Notes: generated by a model not told the origin, from the sequence alone. A stretch of DNA of 50,928 bases from Cypionkella sp. (GCA_025458525.1 JALOSF010000009.1:1-50928); one strand, 5' to 3'; positions 1-8,040 are shown, counted from the stretch's first letter. A program made the numbers and translations.

Positions 1-1091
1 ACGAAGGCATCCATGATGCCTTCGCCAATCTCGCGCCCGTCGGCGGTCAGGATGGCGGGGTTGGTCATCAGATGGCCGACGTTGCGCACCAGCAGCAGCG
101 CGCGGGACTTGAGCACCAGCGCGCTGCCATCCGGCGCCGTCAGGCTCAGGTCCGGGTTCAGGCGCCGGGTGATCCGCTTGCCGTTCTTTTCCAGCGTCTC
201 GGTCAGGTCGCCCCGCATCAGGCCAAGCCAGTTGGAATAGGCCAGAACCTTGTCCTCGGCATCCACCGCGGCCACCGAATCCTCACAATCCATGATTGCC
301 GACATCGCGGATTCCAGCCGGATGTCAGAGATATGCGCCAGATCGCCAGACCCGATCGGGCTTTGCGCGTCAAACACGATCAGCATATGCAGGCCATGGT
401 TTTTCAGCGCAATCTGCGTTGGCGCCTCGGCCGCGCCGCTGTAGCCCACGAATTTTTCCGGCTGCGCCAGCCCGACGTGCCGCGCCCCGCACCGCAGGCG
501 CAGCGCGCCTGGCCCAACCTCGGCCGCCGTCACCTCGGACCAGGAGGCGCCGGCAAGCGGCACCGCGTCATCGAGGAAGGCGCGCCCCCAGGCGATCACC
601 TGTGCGCCGCGGGCCGCGTCATAGCCTTTGACTGCCGGGGCCGCGCCAAGGGCATCGGTGCCGTAAAGCGCATCATAAAGGCTGCCCCAACGCGCGTTCG
701 CAGCATTCAACGCATAGCGCGCGTTCATCACCGGCACCACCAGCTGCGGGCCGGGCACATTGGCGATCTCGGGGTCGGTCTGCGTGGTTTCGATCGTGAA
801 ATCCGGGCCTTCGGGCACCAGATAGCCGATCGATGTCAGAAAGGCGCGATAGGCCTGCGCGTCCAGCGCCACACCCCGCCGCGCCTTGTGCCAGCTGTCG
901 ATCTGGCCTTGCAGCGTCTCGCGCTTGTCCAGCAGCGCGCGGTTGCGCGGCATCAGATCCTCGGCGGCGCGCGAAAACCCGTGCCAGAAGCTGGTGCTGT
1001 CGATCCCGGTGCCGGGCAGGGCGTGCTTTTCAACGAAATCCACCAGACGGGCGTCGATCTTCATCCCGGTGATTGTGATGCGGTCGGTCAT
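1..1091 (-). CDS. glcB: Malate synthase G, N-terminal part (runs off the left edge)
   Basis: Malate synthase G condenses glyoxylate with acetyl-CoA to malate in the cytoplasm, the second step of the glyoxylate shunt. The reverse strand reads about 363 codons from the ATG at 1091 (protein start MTDRITITGMKIDARLVDF) with no stop to base 1, so the C-terminal half with the catalytic aspartate lies outside. Family landmarks are visible: the N-terminal helical clasp, NVPGPQLVVPVMNARYALNAAN, and the barrel stretch MDCEDSVAAVDAEDKV followed by NWLGLMRGDL. The form is the long monomeric G type (about 720 residues), not the A type. The upstream region shares a sequence element with fumC. Identity is firm; the end is unseen. 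Confidence 0.95.
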   Translation of the reverse strand, partial: MTDRITITGMKIDARLVDFVEKHALPGTGIDSTSFWHGFSRAAEDLMPRNRALLDKRETLQGQIDSWHKARRGVALDAQAYRAFLTSIGYLVPEGPDFTIETTQTDPEIANVPGPQLVVPVMNARYALNAANARWGSLYDALYGTDALGAAPAVKGYDAARGAQVIAWGRAFLDDAVPLAGASWSEVTAAEVGPGALRLRCGARHVGLAQPEKFVGYSGAAEAPTQIALKNHGLHMLIVFDAQSPIGSGDLAHISDIRLESAMSAIMDCEDSVAAVDAEDKVLAYSNWLGLMRGDLTETLEKNGKRITRRLNPDLSLTAPDGSALVLKSRALLLVRNVGHLMTNPAILTADGREIGEGIMDAF

Positions 1092-1119
1092 GGGGGCCTC
1101 GAGTTTTTGCAATCGGTCA

Positions 1120-1153
1120 GGAGGGGGGCAAAAGATGGGATACCATCGTATGC
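1120..1153 (-). promoter_or_regulatory. Upstream element of glcB, resembling the one before fumC
   Basis: Read on the plus strand, the segment has a purine-rich GGAGGG tract, then CAAAA, then GGATACCATCGTATGC. Nearly the same order (GGGAGGG, CAAAA, GGCATACCGTCGCATAC) stands before fumC at 9502-9537. Both genes read on the minus strand and the element lies about 30-60 bases before each start, so a shared promoter or regulator site is plausible. The matching is by eye; function is inferred. Confidence 0.35.
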
Positions 1154-1259
1154 GACGGCACACAGATAGTAAGTTTTTCTGCCAGAGGCAACAAAAGCGG
1201 TCATCTTATTTGACCAACTTTCCGAACTCAGCTTTCGTGATTGGGCGAAAGTGAAACTA

Positions 1260-1323
1260 AGCCATATTGCTAAATGTTTGCTTGCCTCGCGGCGAGCCTT
1301 CTGCCATGGTTAGCAATATGGCT
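1260..1323. promoter_or_regulatory. Doubled dyad operator before the ArsR/SRPBCC operon
   Basis: A 14-base sequence, AGCCATATTGCTAA at 1260-1273, recurs exactly as its reverse complement TTAGCAATATGGCT at 1310-1323; centres are 50 bases apart, close to five DNA turns. Each copy is itself a dyad: the right copy reads TTAGC-N6-GCTAA, the left has one mismatch. The right copy covers both candidate ATG starts (1306 and 1318) of the ArsR gene. Position and symmetry suggest autorepression by the ArsR dimer, perhaps with cooperative binding to both sites. The repeats are seen; the protein that binds is inferred. Confidence 0.6.
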
Positions 1324-1665
1324 AAGCATGACCCCGACCTTTCCAGAATCTTTCACGCGCTTGGCGATCCGACGCGGCGGGCGCTGCTTGCGCGGATCGG
1401 GTCGGGCGCGGTTCCGGTCTCGGTTCTGGCAGAGCCTACAGGTTTTTCGCTGCCCACCATCCTGCGCCATCTCGATGTGCTGGAGGAGGCCGGTTTGATC
1501 GCCACGCAAAAGCAGGGGCGCACCCGGCTGTGCCGATCCCGCCCCGAAACGCTGGGTGCTGCGCTGGATTGGCTGTCTGCGCAGCGCGCCGAGTGGGAGG
1601 CGCGGCTGGACCGCTTTGACGACTATGTGATGACGCTGCAAAAGGATGGCGCAGATGGACCTTGA
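1306..1665 (+). CDS. ArsR-family winged-helix transcriptional regulator
   Basis: A 119-residue ArsR/SmtB-type repressor. The family core is clear: FHALGDPTRRALLARI (helix 1-2), then a recognition helix region SLPTILRHLDVLEEAGLI and a wing with QKQGRTRLCRSRPE. The metal-binding ELCVC motif of ArsR/SmtB is missing, so it is probably not a metal sensor. It belongs to the group whose genes sit directly before SRPBCC proteins, as here: the next gene starts 20 bases before this stop. ATG 1306 was chosen; ATG 1318 is equally possible and TTG 1267 less so. None has a good ribosome site. The dyad operator overlapping the start suggests it controls its own operon. The ligand is unknown. Confidence 0.85.
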   Translation: MVSNMAKHDPDLSRIFHALGDPTRRALLARIGSGAVPVSVLAEPTGFSLPTILRHLDVLEEAGLIATQKQGRTRLCRSRPETLGAALDWLSAQRAEWEARLDRFDDYVMTLQKDGADGP

Positions 1666-2134
1666 CCCAAACCTTGACCCAAACCTTGACCTTGTCCTGA
1701 CCCGAGACTTGAAGGCCCCGCGCGATCTGCTGTGGCGGTGCTGGACCACGCCCGAGCATCTGGTGCATTGGTTCGTGCCAAAGCCGCACCGGGTGACGGC
1801 CTGCGATCTGGATGTGCGGGTCGGCGGGCGGTTCAACACCACCTTTCTGGTGGATGGCGACGAGATGGAGAACCTTGGCGTCTATCTGGAGGTGGTTCCA
1901 CAGGAAAAGCTCGTCTTCACAGACGCCTACACCGAGGGGTGGAAGCCTGTGCCCGAACCCTTCATGACCGCGATCCTGACCTTCGAAGATCTGGGCCAGG
2001 GCCGCACCCGCTATACCGCCATTGCGCGGCATCGCAACGTGGAAACCACCCGGCAGCATCAGGACATGGGGTTCTTCGAGGGCTGGGGCACGGTTGCCGA
2101 ACAGCTCGAAGCCTATGCGCGGGGGCTGGCATGA
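1646..2134 (+). CDS. SRPBCC (AHSA1-like) domain protein, first copy
   Basis: This 162-residue protein has the START/Bet v1-like SRPBCC fold of the AHSA1-like group, which forms a deep hydrophobic pocket. Marks of the family are the opening LTRDLKAPRDLLWRCWTTPEHL, the W-x-x-P region and the C-terminal GFFEGWGTVAEQLEAYA helix. The start region contains two full 12-base tandem repeats (1661-1684) giving LDPN twice, so ATG 1655 is an alternative start. It overlaps the ArsR gene upstream by 20 bases, and the second SRPBCC gene downstream by an ATGA overlap, so the three are one operon. No enzymatic role can be read. Binding of a small hydrophobic compound or resistance to one is a guess from the ArsR pairing. 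Confidence 0.85.
   Translation: MAQMDLDPNLDPNLDLVLTRDLKAPRDLLWRCWTTPEHLVHWFVPKPHRVTACDLDVRVGGRFNTTFLVDGDEMENLGVYLEVVPQEKLVFTDAYTEGWKPVPEPFMTAILTFEDLGQGRTRYTAIARHRNVETTRQHQDMGFFEGWGTVAEQLEAYARGLA
1661..1690 (+). repeat. 12-base tandem repeat inside the SRPBCC start region
   Basis: The unit CTTGACCCAAAC occurs twice in full and then as a half unit CTTGAC. It keeps the reading frame, encoding LDPN-LDPN-LD, and also covers the stop codon of the upstream ArsR gene. This looks like slippage duplication. Confidence 0.85.
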
Positions 2135-2601
2135 CCCGCGCCGATCCGGCCACCGGCGCCGAGGACCGCATGATGACCATCCGCCGCACCATCAAGGCCC
2201 CGGTCGCGGTCGTCTGGGGCGCGTGGTGGAACGCCGAAAGCCTGCCGCACTGGTGGGGGCCAGACGGATTCTCCTGCAAAACCAAACGCATCAATCTGAC
2301 AGAGGGCGGTGATTGGGTCTTTGACATGATCGCCCCCGATGGCACGGTTTTCCCGAACCATCATCGCTATACCGCGATCCGCCCGCACGAGCGCATCGAA
2401 TACACCCTGCACTGGGGCGAAGACGGGCCAAAACACGCCGACTCCATCGTTACCTTTACCGAGCTGCACGGGGCAACCGAGGTCACGCTGAACATGATCT
2501 TTGTCACTGCCGAAGAATTGGCCCAAGCCAAGGGCTTCGGGGCCGAGGCGCTCGGGCTTCAGACGATCGGGAAACTGGCGCGGTTCGTGGGCGCGGATTA
2601 G
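2131..2601 (+). CDS. SRPBCC (AHSA1-like) domain protein, second copy
   Basis: A second protein of the same fold (156 residues), starting with an ATGA overlap on the first copy, so translation is probably coupled. The family pattern is visible in MTIRRTIKAPVAVVWGAWWNAESLPHWWGP (split over residues 15-44), in VFPNHHRYTAIRPHERIEYTLH and in the closing helix. The two copies are clearly diverged, so this is an old duplication or the pairing of two different family members. Its stop overlaps the stop of the convergent DUF2256 gene (shared bases TTAG at 2598-2601). Function unknown; likely co-regulated by the ArsR protein. Confidence 0.85.
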   Translation: MTRADPATGAEDRMMTIRRTIKAPVAVVWGAWWNAESLPHWWGPDGFSCKTKRINLTEGGDWVFDMIAPDGTVFPNHHRYTAIRPHERIEYTLHWGEDGPKHADSIVTFTELHGATEVTLNMIFVTAEELAQAKGFGAEALGLQTIGKLARFVGAD

Positions 2602-2765
2602 CCGCGCTGCTTTGGTCTGGCGCTGCGCGCGTCAGACCGGCAGCGATCCGAACAGAAGCGCACCTCGTCCCAGACCTTTTCCCATTTCTTGCGCCAGGCA
2701 AAGGGGCGGCCGCACTGGGCACAGGGTTTGCTGGGCAGATCGCCCTTTTTCACCATCTTTGCCAT
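2598..2765 (-). CDS. DUF2256 zinc-finger-like small protein
   Basis: A 55-residue basic protein starting MAKMVKKGDLPSKPCAQCGRPF. It has four cysteines in two pairs: CAQC near residue 15 and CSDRC near residue 40. Between them is WRKKWEKVWDEVRFC, the hallmark of DUF2256. A single zinc-binding fold is likely. The family is often found beside photolyase/cryptochrome genes or fused to them. Here it follows the photolyase stop by 3 bases on the same strand, so they are almost surely co-transcribed. A role in that protein's action on DNA is plausible but unproven. The 3' end overlaps the convergent SRPBCC gene. Confidence 0.88.
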   Translation of the reverse strand: MAKMVKKGDLPSKPCAQCGRPFAWRKKWEKVWDEVRFCSDRCRSDARSARPKQRG

Positions 2766-2768
2766 GGC

Positions 2769-4280
2769 TTACAACGCAAGGCTCAACTGGCCCGGGGGCG
2801 CGGCCGGGCGCTTGCGCGTTGGGCGGTCATGTGAAAAGCGGGCGTCTTGGCGGCTGGTGTGACGCTCGATGATCTCCACCACCTCGGCGCGCGGCATGGT
2901 CTTGCGCAGGCCAAAGATCGCGTCGCGCGCCGCCCGCTGCGCGGCGGCCACATCGACCACGGGTTCGGGATAGCGCCGCCCCAAAAGACTGCGCGCCCCC
3001 TCCCACCGCCAGGGACAATGGATAAAGGCATCCGGCACCTCGGCCAGTTCGGGCAGCCAGCGCCGGGTAAAGGCGCCGGTCGGGTCTTGATCGCCGCCCT
3101 GCTTCACCGGGTTGTAGATGCGCGGAGTGTTCACGCCGGTTGTGCCGGATTGCATCTGCACCTGCGGCCAGTGAATGCCGGGTTCATAATCGGTGAACAG
3201 CCGCGCCAGCACCGGCCCCGTCGCCCGCCAGTCCAACCACAGGTGATAGGATGCAACCGACACCAGCATCGCCCGCATCCGAAAATTGAGCCAGCCCGTC
3301 GCCGCAAGGTATCGCATGCAGGCATCGACAAAGGGCAGTCCGGTTTCCCCCGCGCTCCACGCCGCAAGACGCGCGGCGTCGGGCTCGCGCGGGCGCAGCG
3401 ATTCGGCGGCGCGGTGCAGACAGCGCTGTTCGATCTGCGGTTCGTCCTCCAGCTTTTGCATGAAATGATCGCGCCAGGCGAGGCGGCTTTGAAAACTGCT
3501 GAGCGCACCCGGCCAGCGGCCCCCCGGCCGCTCGGCCTGCCGTGCAAAAGTGGCCTGCGCCACCTCGCGCCCGGACAGGGCCCCCAAGGCCAGATAGGGC
3601 GACAGCCGCGAGCAGGCGCGCTCGGCACTGAGCGGAGAGGACATCGCGCTGCGATAGGGCTCGCCGCGCTTGGTCAGAAATCCGTCCAGCGCCAGAAGGC
3701 CGTGATGGCGCCCGCCCGCCTGCCGGTGGGCGCAGCGATCCTCGGCCAGCCGCAAGGCGCGCGCGGTGGGGATCACGCCGGGTTCGATACCCGGAACGGG
3801 GCGCAGCGCCTCGGGCGCGGGCAGTTGCGGTGCCGCGGTAAAGGCATCGCGTTTGCGCGCCCAGTGCGCCCGCCCGGCCAGACGCCGCACAACACCCGAT
3901 TGCGGCAGTTCCACCCAGTCGATCCCTGCTTGCCGCGCAAAACCCGCAACGCGCCGGTCGCGGGCAAAGGTCCAGAGGTTGCCGGTTTCTTCATGGCTCA
4001 GGATGCGGTCGATCCTGTGCTGGCGGCACATCCGTTCCAACACCTCCACCGCGTCGCCCACGCGCACCACAAGTGGCGCGCCAAGCCGCCCCAGATCGCG
4101 CCGCAGATCCTCCAGGCATTCTGCGGTGAACGCCCATTGCCGCGCCGAAGTGTCAGGCAGCGCCCAATACTCCGGCTCGACAATGTAAAGCGGCAAGACA
4201 GAACCGGCCCCCGCCGCCTCGGTCAGGGCCGGATGGTCATGCACCCGCAGATCGCGCTTGAACCAGATGAGAACATTCAT
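2769..4280 (-). CDS. Deoxyribodipyrimidine photolyase / cryptochrome family protein
   Basis: A 503-residue FAD-binding flavoprotein of the photolyase/cryptochrome superfamily, which uses light either to repair UV dimers or to signal. The N-terminal alpha/beta domain begins MNVLIWFKRDLRVHDHPAL. The C-terminal helical FAD domain shows SRLSPYLALGALSGREV, then TGLPFVDACMRYLAATGWLNFRMR, then GIHWPQVQMQSGTTG at about residues 368-382 and NTPRIYNPVKQ just after. This is the subfamily with a DUF2256 partner, present here immediately downstream. There are no signs of the iron-sulfur cysteine set of FeS-type bacterial photolyases. The reading frame stays open far upstream opposite pepN, but that part has no homology and the MNVLIWFKRD start is the family start. 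Repair versus signalling cannot be decided. Confidence 0.9.
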   Translation of the reverse strand: MNVLIWFKRDLRVHDHPALTEAAGAGSVLPLYIVEPEYWALPDTSARQWAFTAECLEDLRRDLGRLGAPLVVRVGDAVEVLERMCRQHRIDRILSHEETGNLWTFARDRRVAGFARQAGIDWVELPQSGVVRRLAGRAHWARKRDAFTAAPQLPAPEALRPVPGIEPGVIPTARALRLAEDRCAHRQAGGRHHGLLALDGFLTKRGEPYRSAMSSPLSAERACSRLSPYLALGALSGREVAQATFARQAERPGGRWPGALSSFQSRLAWRDHFMQKLEDEPQIEQRCLHRAAESLRPREPDAARLAAWSAGETGLPFVDACMRYLAATGWLNFRMRAMLVSVASYHLWLDWRATGPVLARLFTDYEPGIHWPQVQMQSGTTGVNTPRIYNPVKQGGDQDPTGAFTRRWLPELAEVPDAFIHCPWRWEGARSLLGRRYPEPVVDVAAAQRAARDAIFGLRKTMPRAEVVEIIERHTSRQDARFSHDRPTRKRPAAPPGQLSLAL

Positions 4281-4421
4281 GGAACATATCAGATAGCGAG
4301 CTGGCCGGATTCGTAAAGGCCCGAAAGCCAAGGCCCCCCGATTTTTTGAAGCCCGCCCGCCGCTTCCGGGGTTGCGCCTGCCAGCAGGGGGCATAGCTTG
4401 GGCCAGCAGGAGGACCCCGAA

Positions 4422-6980
4422 ATGACCGATGTTCGCGCCATTCATCTTGCCGATTACCAGCCGTTTTCGCATGTGATCGACCATGTTGCGCTGACCTTTC
4501 GCCTGTCGCCACGCGCGACGCGGGTCCGCGCGCGGATCGAGATGCGGCCCAATCCCGCGCGCGAGCCGGGACTTGATCTGCGGCTCGACGGCGAAGGGCT
4601 GCGGCTGATCGCGTTGTCGGTGGACGGGCGCGCGCTGAACGCCCAGCCCGATGACACCGGCCTCACCATCCCCGCCGCCGATCTGCCGCAGGGGCCCTTC
4701 GTGCTTGAAACCGAGGTCGAGATCGCGCCCGAAGGCAATACCGCGCTGGAGGGGCTTTACATGTCGCGCGGCATGTATTGCACCCAATGCGAGGCGGAAG
4801 GGTTCCGCAAGATCACCTTCTACCCCGACCGCCCCGATGTGATGGCGCGGTTTTCGGTGCGCATCGAAGGCGAAGCGCCGGTCCTGCTGTCGAATGGCAA
4901 TTTGCGCGGCCAAGGCCCGGGCTGGGCCGAATGGGACGATCCCTGGCCAAAGCCCGCCTATCTGTTCGCGCTGGTCGCGGGCGATCTGCGCGCGCATTCG
5001 TCGATGTTCCGCACGCTGTCGGGGCGCGAGGTCGCGCTGAACATCTGGGTGCGTCCGGGGGATGAGGGGCGCTGCGCCTATGCGATGGACAGCCTGATCC
5101 GGTCGATGGCCTGGGATGAACAGGTCTATGGCCGCGAGTATGACTTGGACATTTTCAACATCGTGGCCGTCGATGACTTCAATATGGGCGCGATGGAGAA
5201 CAAGGGCTTGAACATTTTCAACTCCAAGTTCGTTCTGGCCAGCCCCGAGACGGCAACGGATGACGACTTCGCCCGGATCGAGGCGATCATCGCGCATGAG
5301 TATTTCCACAACTGGACCGGCAACCGCATCACCTGCCGCGACTGGTTCCAGCTTTGCCTCAAGGAAGGGCTGACCGTGTTCCGCGATCAGCAGTTTTCCG
5401 GCGACATGCGGTCCCATGCGGTGAAGCGCATCGAGGATGTGCTGATGCTGCGCGCCCGCCAGTTCCGCGAGGATCAGGGGCCGCTGGCCCATGCGGTGCG
5501 CCCCGAGGCTTATGTCGAGATCAACAATTTCTATACCGCCACGATCTATGAAAAGGGCGCCGAGGTGATCGGCATGCTCAAGCGGTTGGTGGGCGATGAG
5601 GGCTATGCCCGCGCGCTTGATCTGTATTTCACCCGCCATGACGGTCAGGCCGCCACCATCGAAGATTGGCTGGCAGTGTTTGAGGATGCGACGGGGCGCG
5701 ATCTGACCCAGTTCAAACGCTGGTATTCCGAGGCCGGCACGCCGCGGCTGCGGGTCACGGATGACTTCAAGGACGGCACCTATACCCTTCATTTCGAACA
5801 GGAAAATCCCCCAACGCCAGGGCAGCCGGTCAAGGGTGCCAAGGTCATTCCCATCGCGCTCGGGATGCTTAACCCCAACGGGGACGAGGTCTTGCCCACC
5901 ACGATTCTGGAAATGACCAAGGCGCGGCAGTCCTTTTCCTTTCCCGGTCTTTCGGCCCGGCCGATCCCGTCGCTTTTGCGTGGCTTTTCCGCGCCCGTGG
6001 TGCTGGAGCGGCAGGCGACCGCTGAAGAACGGGCCTTCCTGCTCGCGCATGACACCGACCCGTTCAACAAATGGGAGGCGGGGCGCGCGCTGGCCAAGGA
6101 TCTGCTGGCCCGCATGGTCACGTCCGGGGCTGCACCCGGGCCGGATTGGCTTGACGCGCTGATGCGGGTGGCGCTGGACGAAAGCCTTGACCCGGCGTTT
6201 CGCGCGCTTTGCTTGCGGTTGCCGGCCGAGGATGACATGGCACAAACCCTGCATGGCGCGGGTCATGTGCCGGATCCAACGGGGATTCACGCAGCACGCC
6301 GCCGGATGGGGGATGCGCTGGCCCGTCATATGCAGGGCGCCCTTCCCGGCCTGATCGCGGGTCTTGCCGAACCCGGTCCCTTTACCCCCGACGCCCGCGC
6401 CGCGGGCCGCCGGGCGCTGCGTTTGGCGGCGCTGGCGTTGCTCTCGCGTGTCGATGGCGGGGCGGCGGCACGGGCCGCGTTTCGCGCCGCCGACAACATG
6501 ACAGAGGAGGTTGGCGCGCTGTCTTGCCTGCTCGACATCGGGCAGGGCGCGGAGGAGTTGCTGCGCTTTGCCACGCGCTGGGCGCATGACCGCAACGTGA
6601 TGGACAAGTGGTTTGCGCTGCAAATCGCCTATGCCGCCCCCGACAAGGCGGCGATGGTGACAGATACGCTGACCCGGCACCCGGATTTCGACTGGAAGAA
6701 CCCCAACCGTTTCCGCAGCGTGATTGGCGCCTTGTCCGGCAATCACGCGGGCTTTCACCACGCGGGGGGCGCGGGCTATCGGCTGGTGGCGGACTGGTTG
6801 TTGCGGCTGGACCCTCTCAACCCGCAAACGGCGGCGCGCATGTCCACCGCGTTTGAAACATGGCCACGCTACGACGCGGATCGTCAGGGCATGGTGCGCG
6901 ACGTCTTGCAACGGATGCTGGCGACGCCCGGGCTTAGCCGCGATCTGTCGGAAATGGCGGGCCGCATGCTGGGCAGCTAG
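4422..6980 (+). CDS. pepN: Aminopeptidase N (M1 zinc metallopeptidase)
   Basis: Removes N-terminal residues from peptides in the cytoplasm. The 852-residue length fits the PepN type. The substrate-binding GAMEN motif lies at residues 256-260 and the zinc site HEYFH at 292-296, with the third ligand glutamate at 315 in LKEGLTVF. The N-terminal beta-sandwich domain and the helical C-terminal domain are complete. The start ATG at 4422 has a strong AGGAGG ribosome site at 4408-4413. It is divergent from the photolyase gene and converges on rlmJ with only 13 bases between. Confidence 0.97.
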   Translation: MTDVRAIHLADYQPFSHVIDHVALTFRLSPRATRVRARIEMRPNPAREPGLDLRLDGEGLRLIALSVDGRALNAQPDDTGLTIPAADLPQGPFVLETEVEIAPEGNTALEGLYMSRGMYCTQCEAEGFRKITFYPDRPDVMARFSVRIEGEAPVLLSNGNLRGQGPGWAEWDDPWPKPAYLFALVAGDLRAHSSMFRTLSGREVALNIWVRPGDEGRCAYAMDSLIRSMAWDEQVYGREYDLDIFNIVAVDDFNMGAMENKGLNIFNSKFVLASPETATDDDFARIEAIIAHEYFHNWTGNRITCRDWFQLCLKEGLTVFRDQQFSGDMRSHAVKRIEDVLMLRARQFREDQGPLAHAVRPEAYVEINNFYTATIYEKGAEVIGMLKRLVGDEGYARALDLYFTRHDGQAATIEDWLAVFEDATGRDLTQFKRWYSEAGTPRLRVTDDFKDGTYTLHFEQENPPTPGQPVKGAKVIPIALGMLNPNGDEVLPTTILEMTKARQSFSFPGLSARPIPSLLRGFSAPVVLERQATAEERAFLLAHDTDPFNKWEAGRALAKDLLARMVTSGAAPGPDWLDALMRVALDESLDPAFRALCLRLPAEDDMAQTLHGAGHVPDPTGIHAARRRMGDALARHMQGALPGLIAGLAEPGPFTPDARAAGRRALRLAALALLSRVDGGAAARAAFRAADNMTEEVGALSCLLDIGQGAEELLRFATRWAHDRNVMDKWFALQIAYAAPDKAAMVTDTLTRHPDFDWKNPNRFRSVIGALSGNHAGFHHAGGAGYRLVADWLLRLDPLNPQTAARMSTAFETWPRYDADRQGMVRDVLQRMLATPGLSRDLSEMAGRMLGS

Positions 6981-6993
6981 GCGCGCGGCCCCC

Positions 6994-7773
6994 TCAACCC
7001 AGTTTGCGGAACAGGGCCGACAGGCGTTTGGCTTCATCCTCGATGCCGAAGGGCGGGTTCACCATCACCATGCCCGACCCTTCCATCCGATGCCCGTCGC
7101 GCACCGGGGGAAAGCGCACCTCATGCACCAACGCCTCGGGGGCCAGCGCGCGCAGCTCGGCCAGCATCGGCTTGTGCAACCCGTCGCGCAGGATCGGATA
7201 CCACAGGTAAATCAGCCCGACATTCCATTTCCGGTGCAATTGCCCGATCACCCGTGGCAGTGTCTCGTAATCGGTCTTGATCTCATAGGACGGGTCGATC
7301 AGCACAAGGCCGCGCCGCGGCGTCGGCGGGCAGATCGACAGCGCCTTGGCCAGCCCATCCTCGCGATAGACCTTGGCGCCGAAAGGGGCGGCGGCATAGT
7401 CAAGGGCCGCGTGTTCCTGCGGGTGCAATTCGCACAGGTGGATGCTGTCCCCCTCGCGCAGCAAATGCCCCGCGATCAGCGGGCTGCCGGGATAGGCATT
7501 CGGCCCGCGCTCGGCCCGGGTGGCGGCCAGCGCGCGGCTATAGGGGTGGGTGGCGGCAAACCAGTCTTGCGCGATGGCGATGCCCTTTGCCGCCTCGCCG
7601 GTTTTCACCGCTTCGGGTGCGGTCAGGTCATAAAGCCCCCGGCCCGCATGGGTTTCGACATAGGTCAGCGGCTTGTCCTTGCGCGTCAGGTAATCCAGCG
7701 TCCAGGCCACAAGGGCGTGTTTCTGGACATCGGCAAGGTTTCCGGCGTGATAAAGGTGTTGATAGGACAGCAT
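6994..7773 (-). CDS. rlmJ: 23S rRNA (adenine(2030)-N6)-methyltransferase
   Basis: RlmJ methylates N6 of A2030 in 23S rRNA using S-adenosylmethionine. The 259-residue protein begins with the family signature MLSYQHLYHAGNLADVQKHA, has the SAM-site segment YVETHAGRGLYDL near residues 38-50, and the catalytic motif DPSYE at 160-164 (the DPPY-like motif of N6-methyltransferases). The C-terminal GSGMVMVNPPFGIEDE stretch is also typical. It converges with pepN and stands alone or leads nothing obvious; the next minus-strand gene upstream is the DUF4169 gene 42 bases away. Confidence 0.95.
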   Translation of the reverse strand: MLSYQHLYHAGNLADVQKHALVAWTLDYLTRKDKPLTYVETHAGRGLYDLTAPEAVKTGEAAKGIAIAQDWFAATHPYSRALAATRAERGPNAYPGSPLIAGHLLREGDSIHLCELHPQEHAALDYAAAPFGAKVYREDGLAKALSICPPTPRRGLVLIDPSYEIKTDYETLPRVIGQLHRKWNVGLIYLWYPILRDGLHKPMLAELRALAPEALVHEVRFPPVRDGHRMEGSGMVMVNPPFGIEDEAKRLSALFRKLG

Positions 7774-7815
7774 CCCGATGCCCTAGCAGGCACGCAGCCA
7801 TGCTTCAAGCGTGGC

Positions 7816-7995
7816 TTAGTCCGGCTCGCGCTTGTGGGCGGACAGGTCGCGGGCCGATTTCTCGGCCTGCGCCTGTTCCAGCGCGCGCTCGGCCTTGGTC
7901 CGGCCGAATTTCACGGCATTCTCATCGCCCTTCGCGCGGGCCGCCTTGCGGGCGACCTGCTTTTTCACGGTGCGAAGATTGATGATATCGGCCAT
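7816..7995 (-). CDS. DUF4169 family small basic protein
   Basis: A 59-residue, highly charged protein that begins MADIINLRTVKKQVARKAAR, the hallmark of DUF4169, a small family of Alphaproteobacteria of unknown function. It is rich in Lys, Arg and Ala and should be largely helical; a nucleic acid or membrane partner is only a guess. ATG 7995 was chosen from the family start. The frame extends in-frame to an ATG at 8040, adding MPTFCPRCGPENGIR, but that ATG has no ribosome site. It lies downstream of fumC on the same strand, 71 bases apart, with a GC hairpin (8041-8058) between. Confidence 0.75.
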   Translation of the reverse strand: MADIINLRTVKKQVARKAARAKGDENAVKFGRTKAERALEQAQAEKSARDLSAHKREPD

Positions 7996-8040
7996 CCTGA
8001 TCCCGTTTTCCGGCCCGCAGCGGGGGCAAAAGGTGGGCAT

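Noticed and set aside
4281..7037. An open minus-strand frame opposite pepN that extends the photolyase to more than 1400 residues.
   Set aside because: The extension has no recognisable domain and high Arg/His/Pro content typical of a shadow of a GC-rich gene; pepN on the plus strand explains the DNA.
7996..8040. An N-terminal extension of the DUF4169 gene giving a CPRCG motif (half a zinc ribbon).
   Set aside because: Only one cysteine pair, no ribosome site, and the family start MADIINLR is at 7995.
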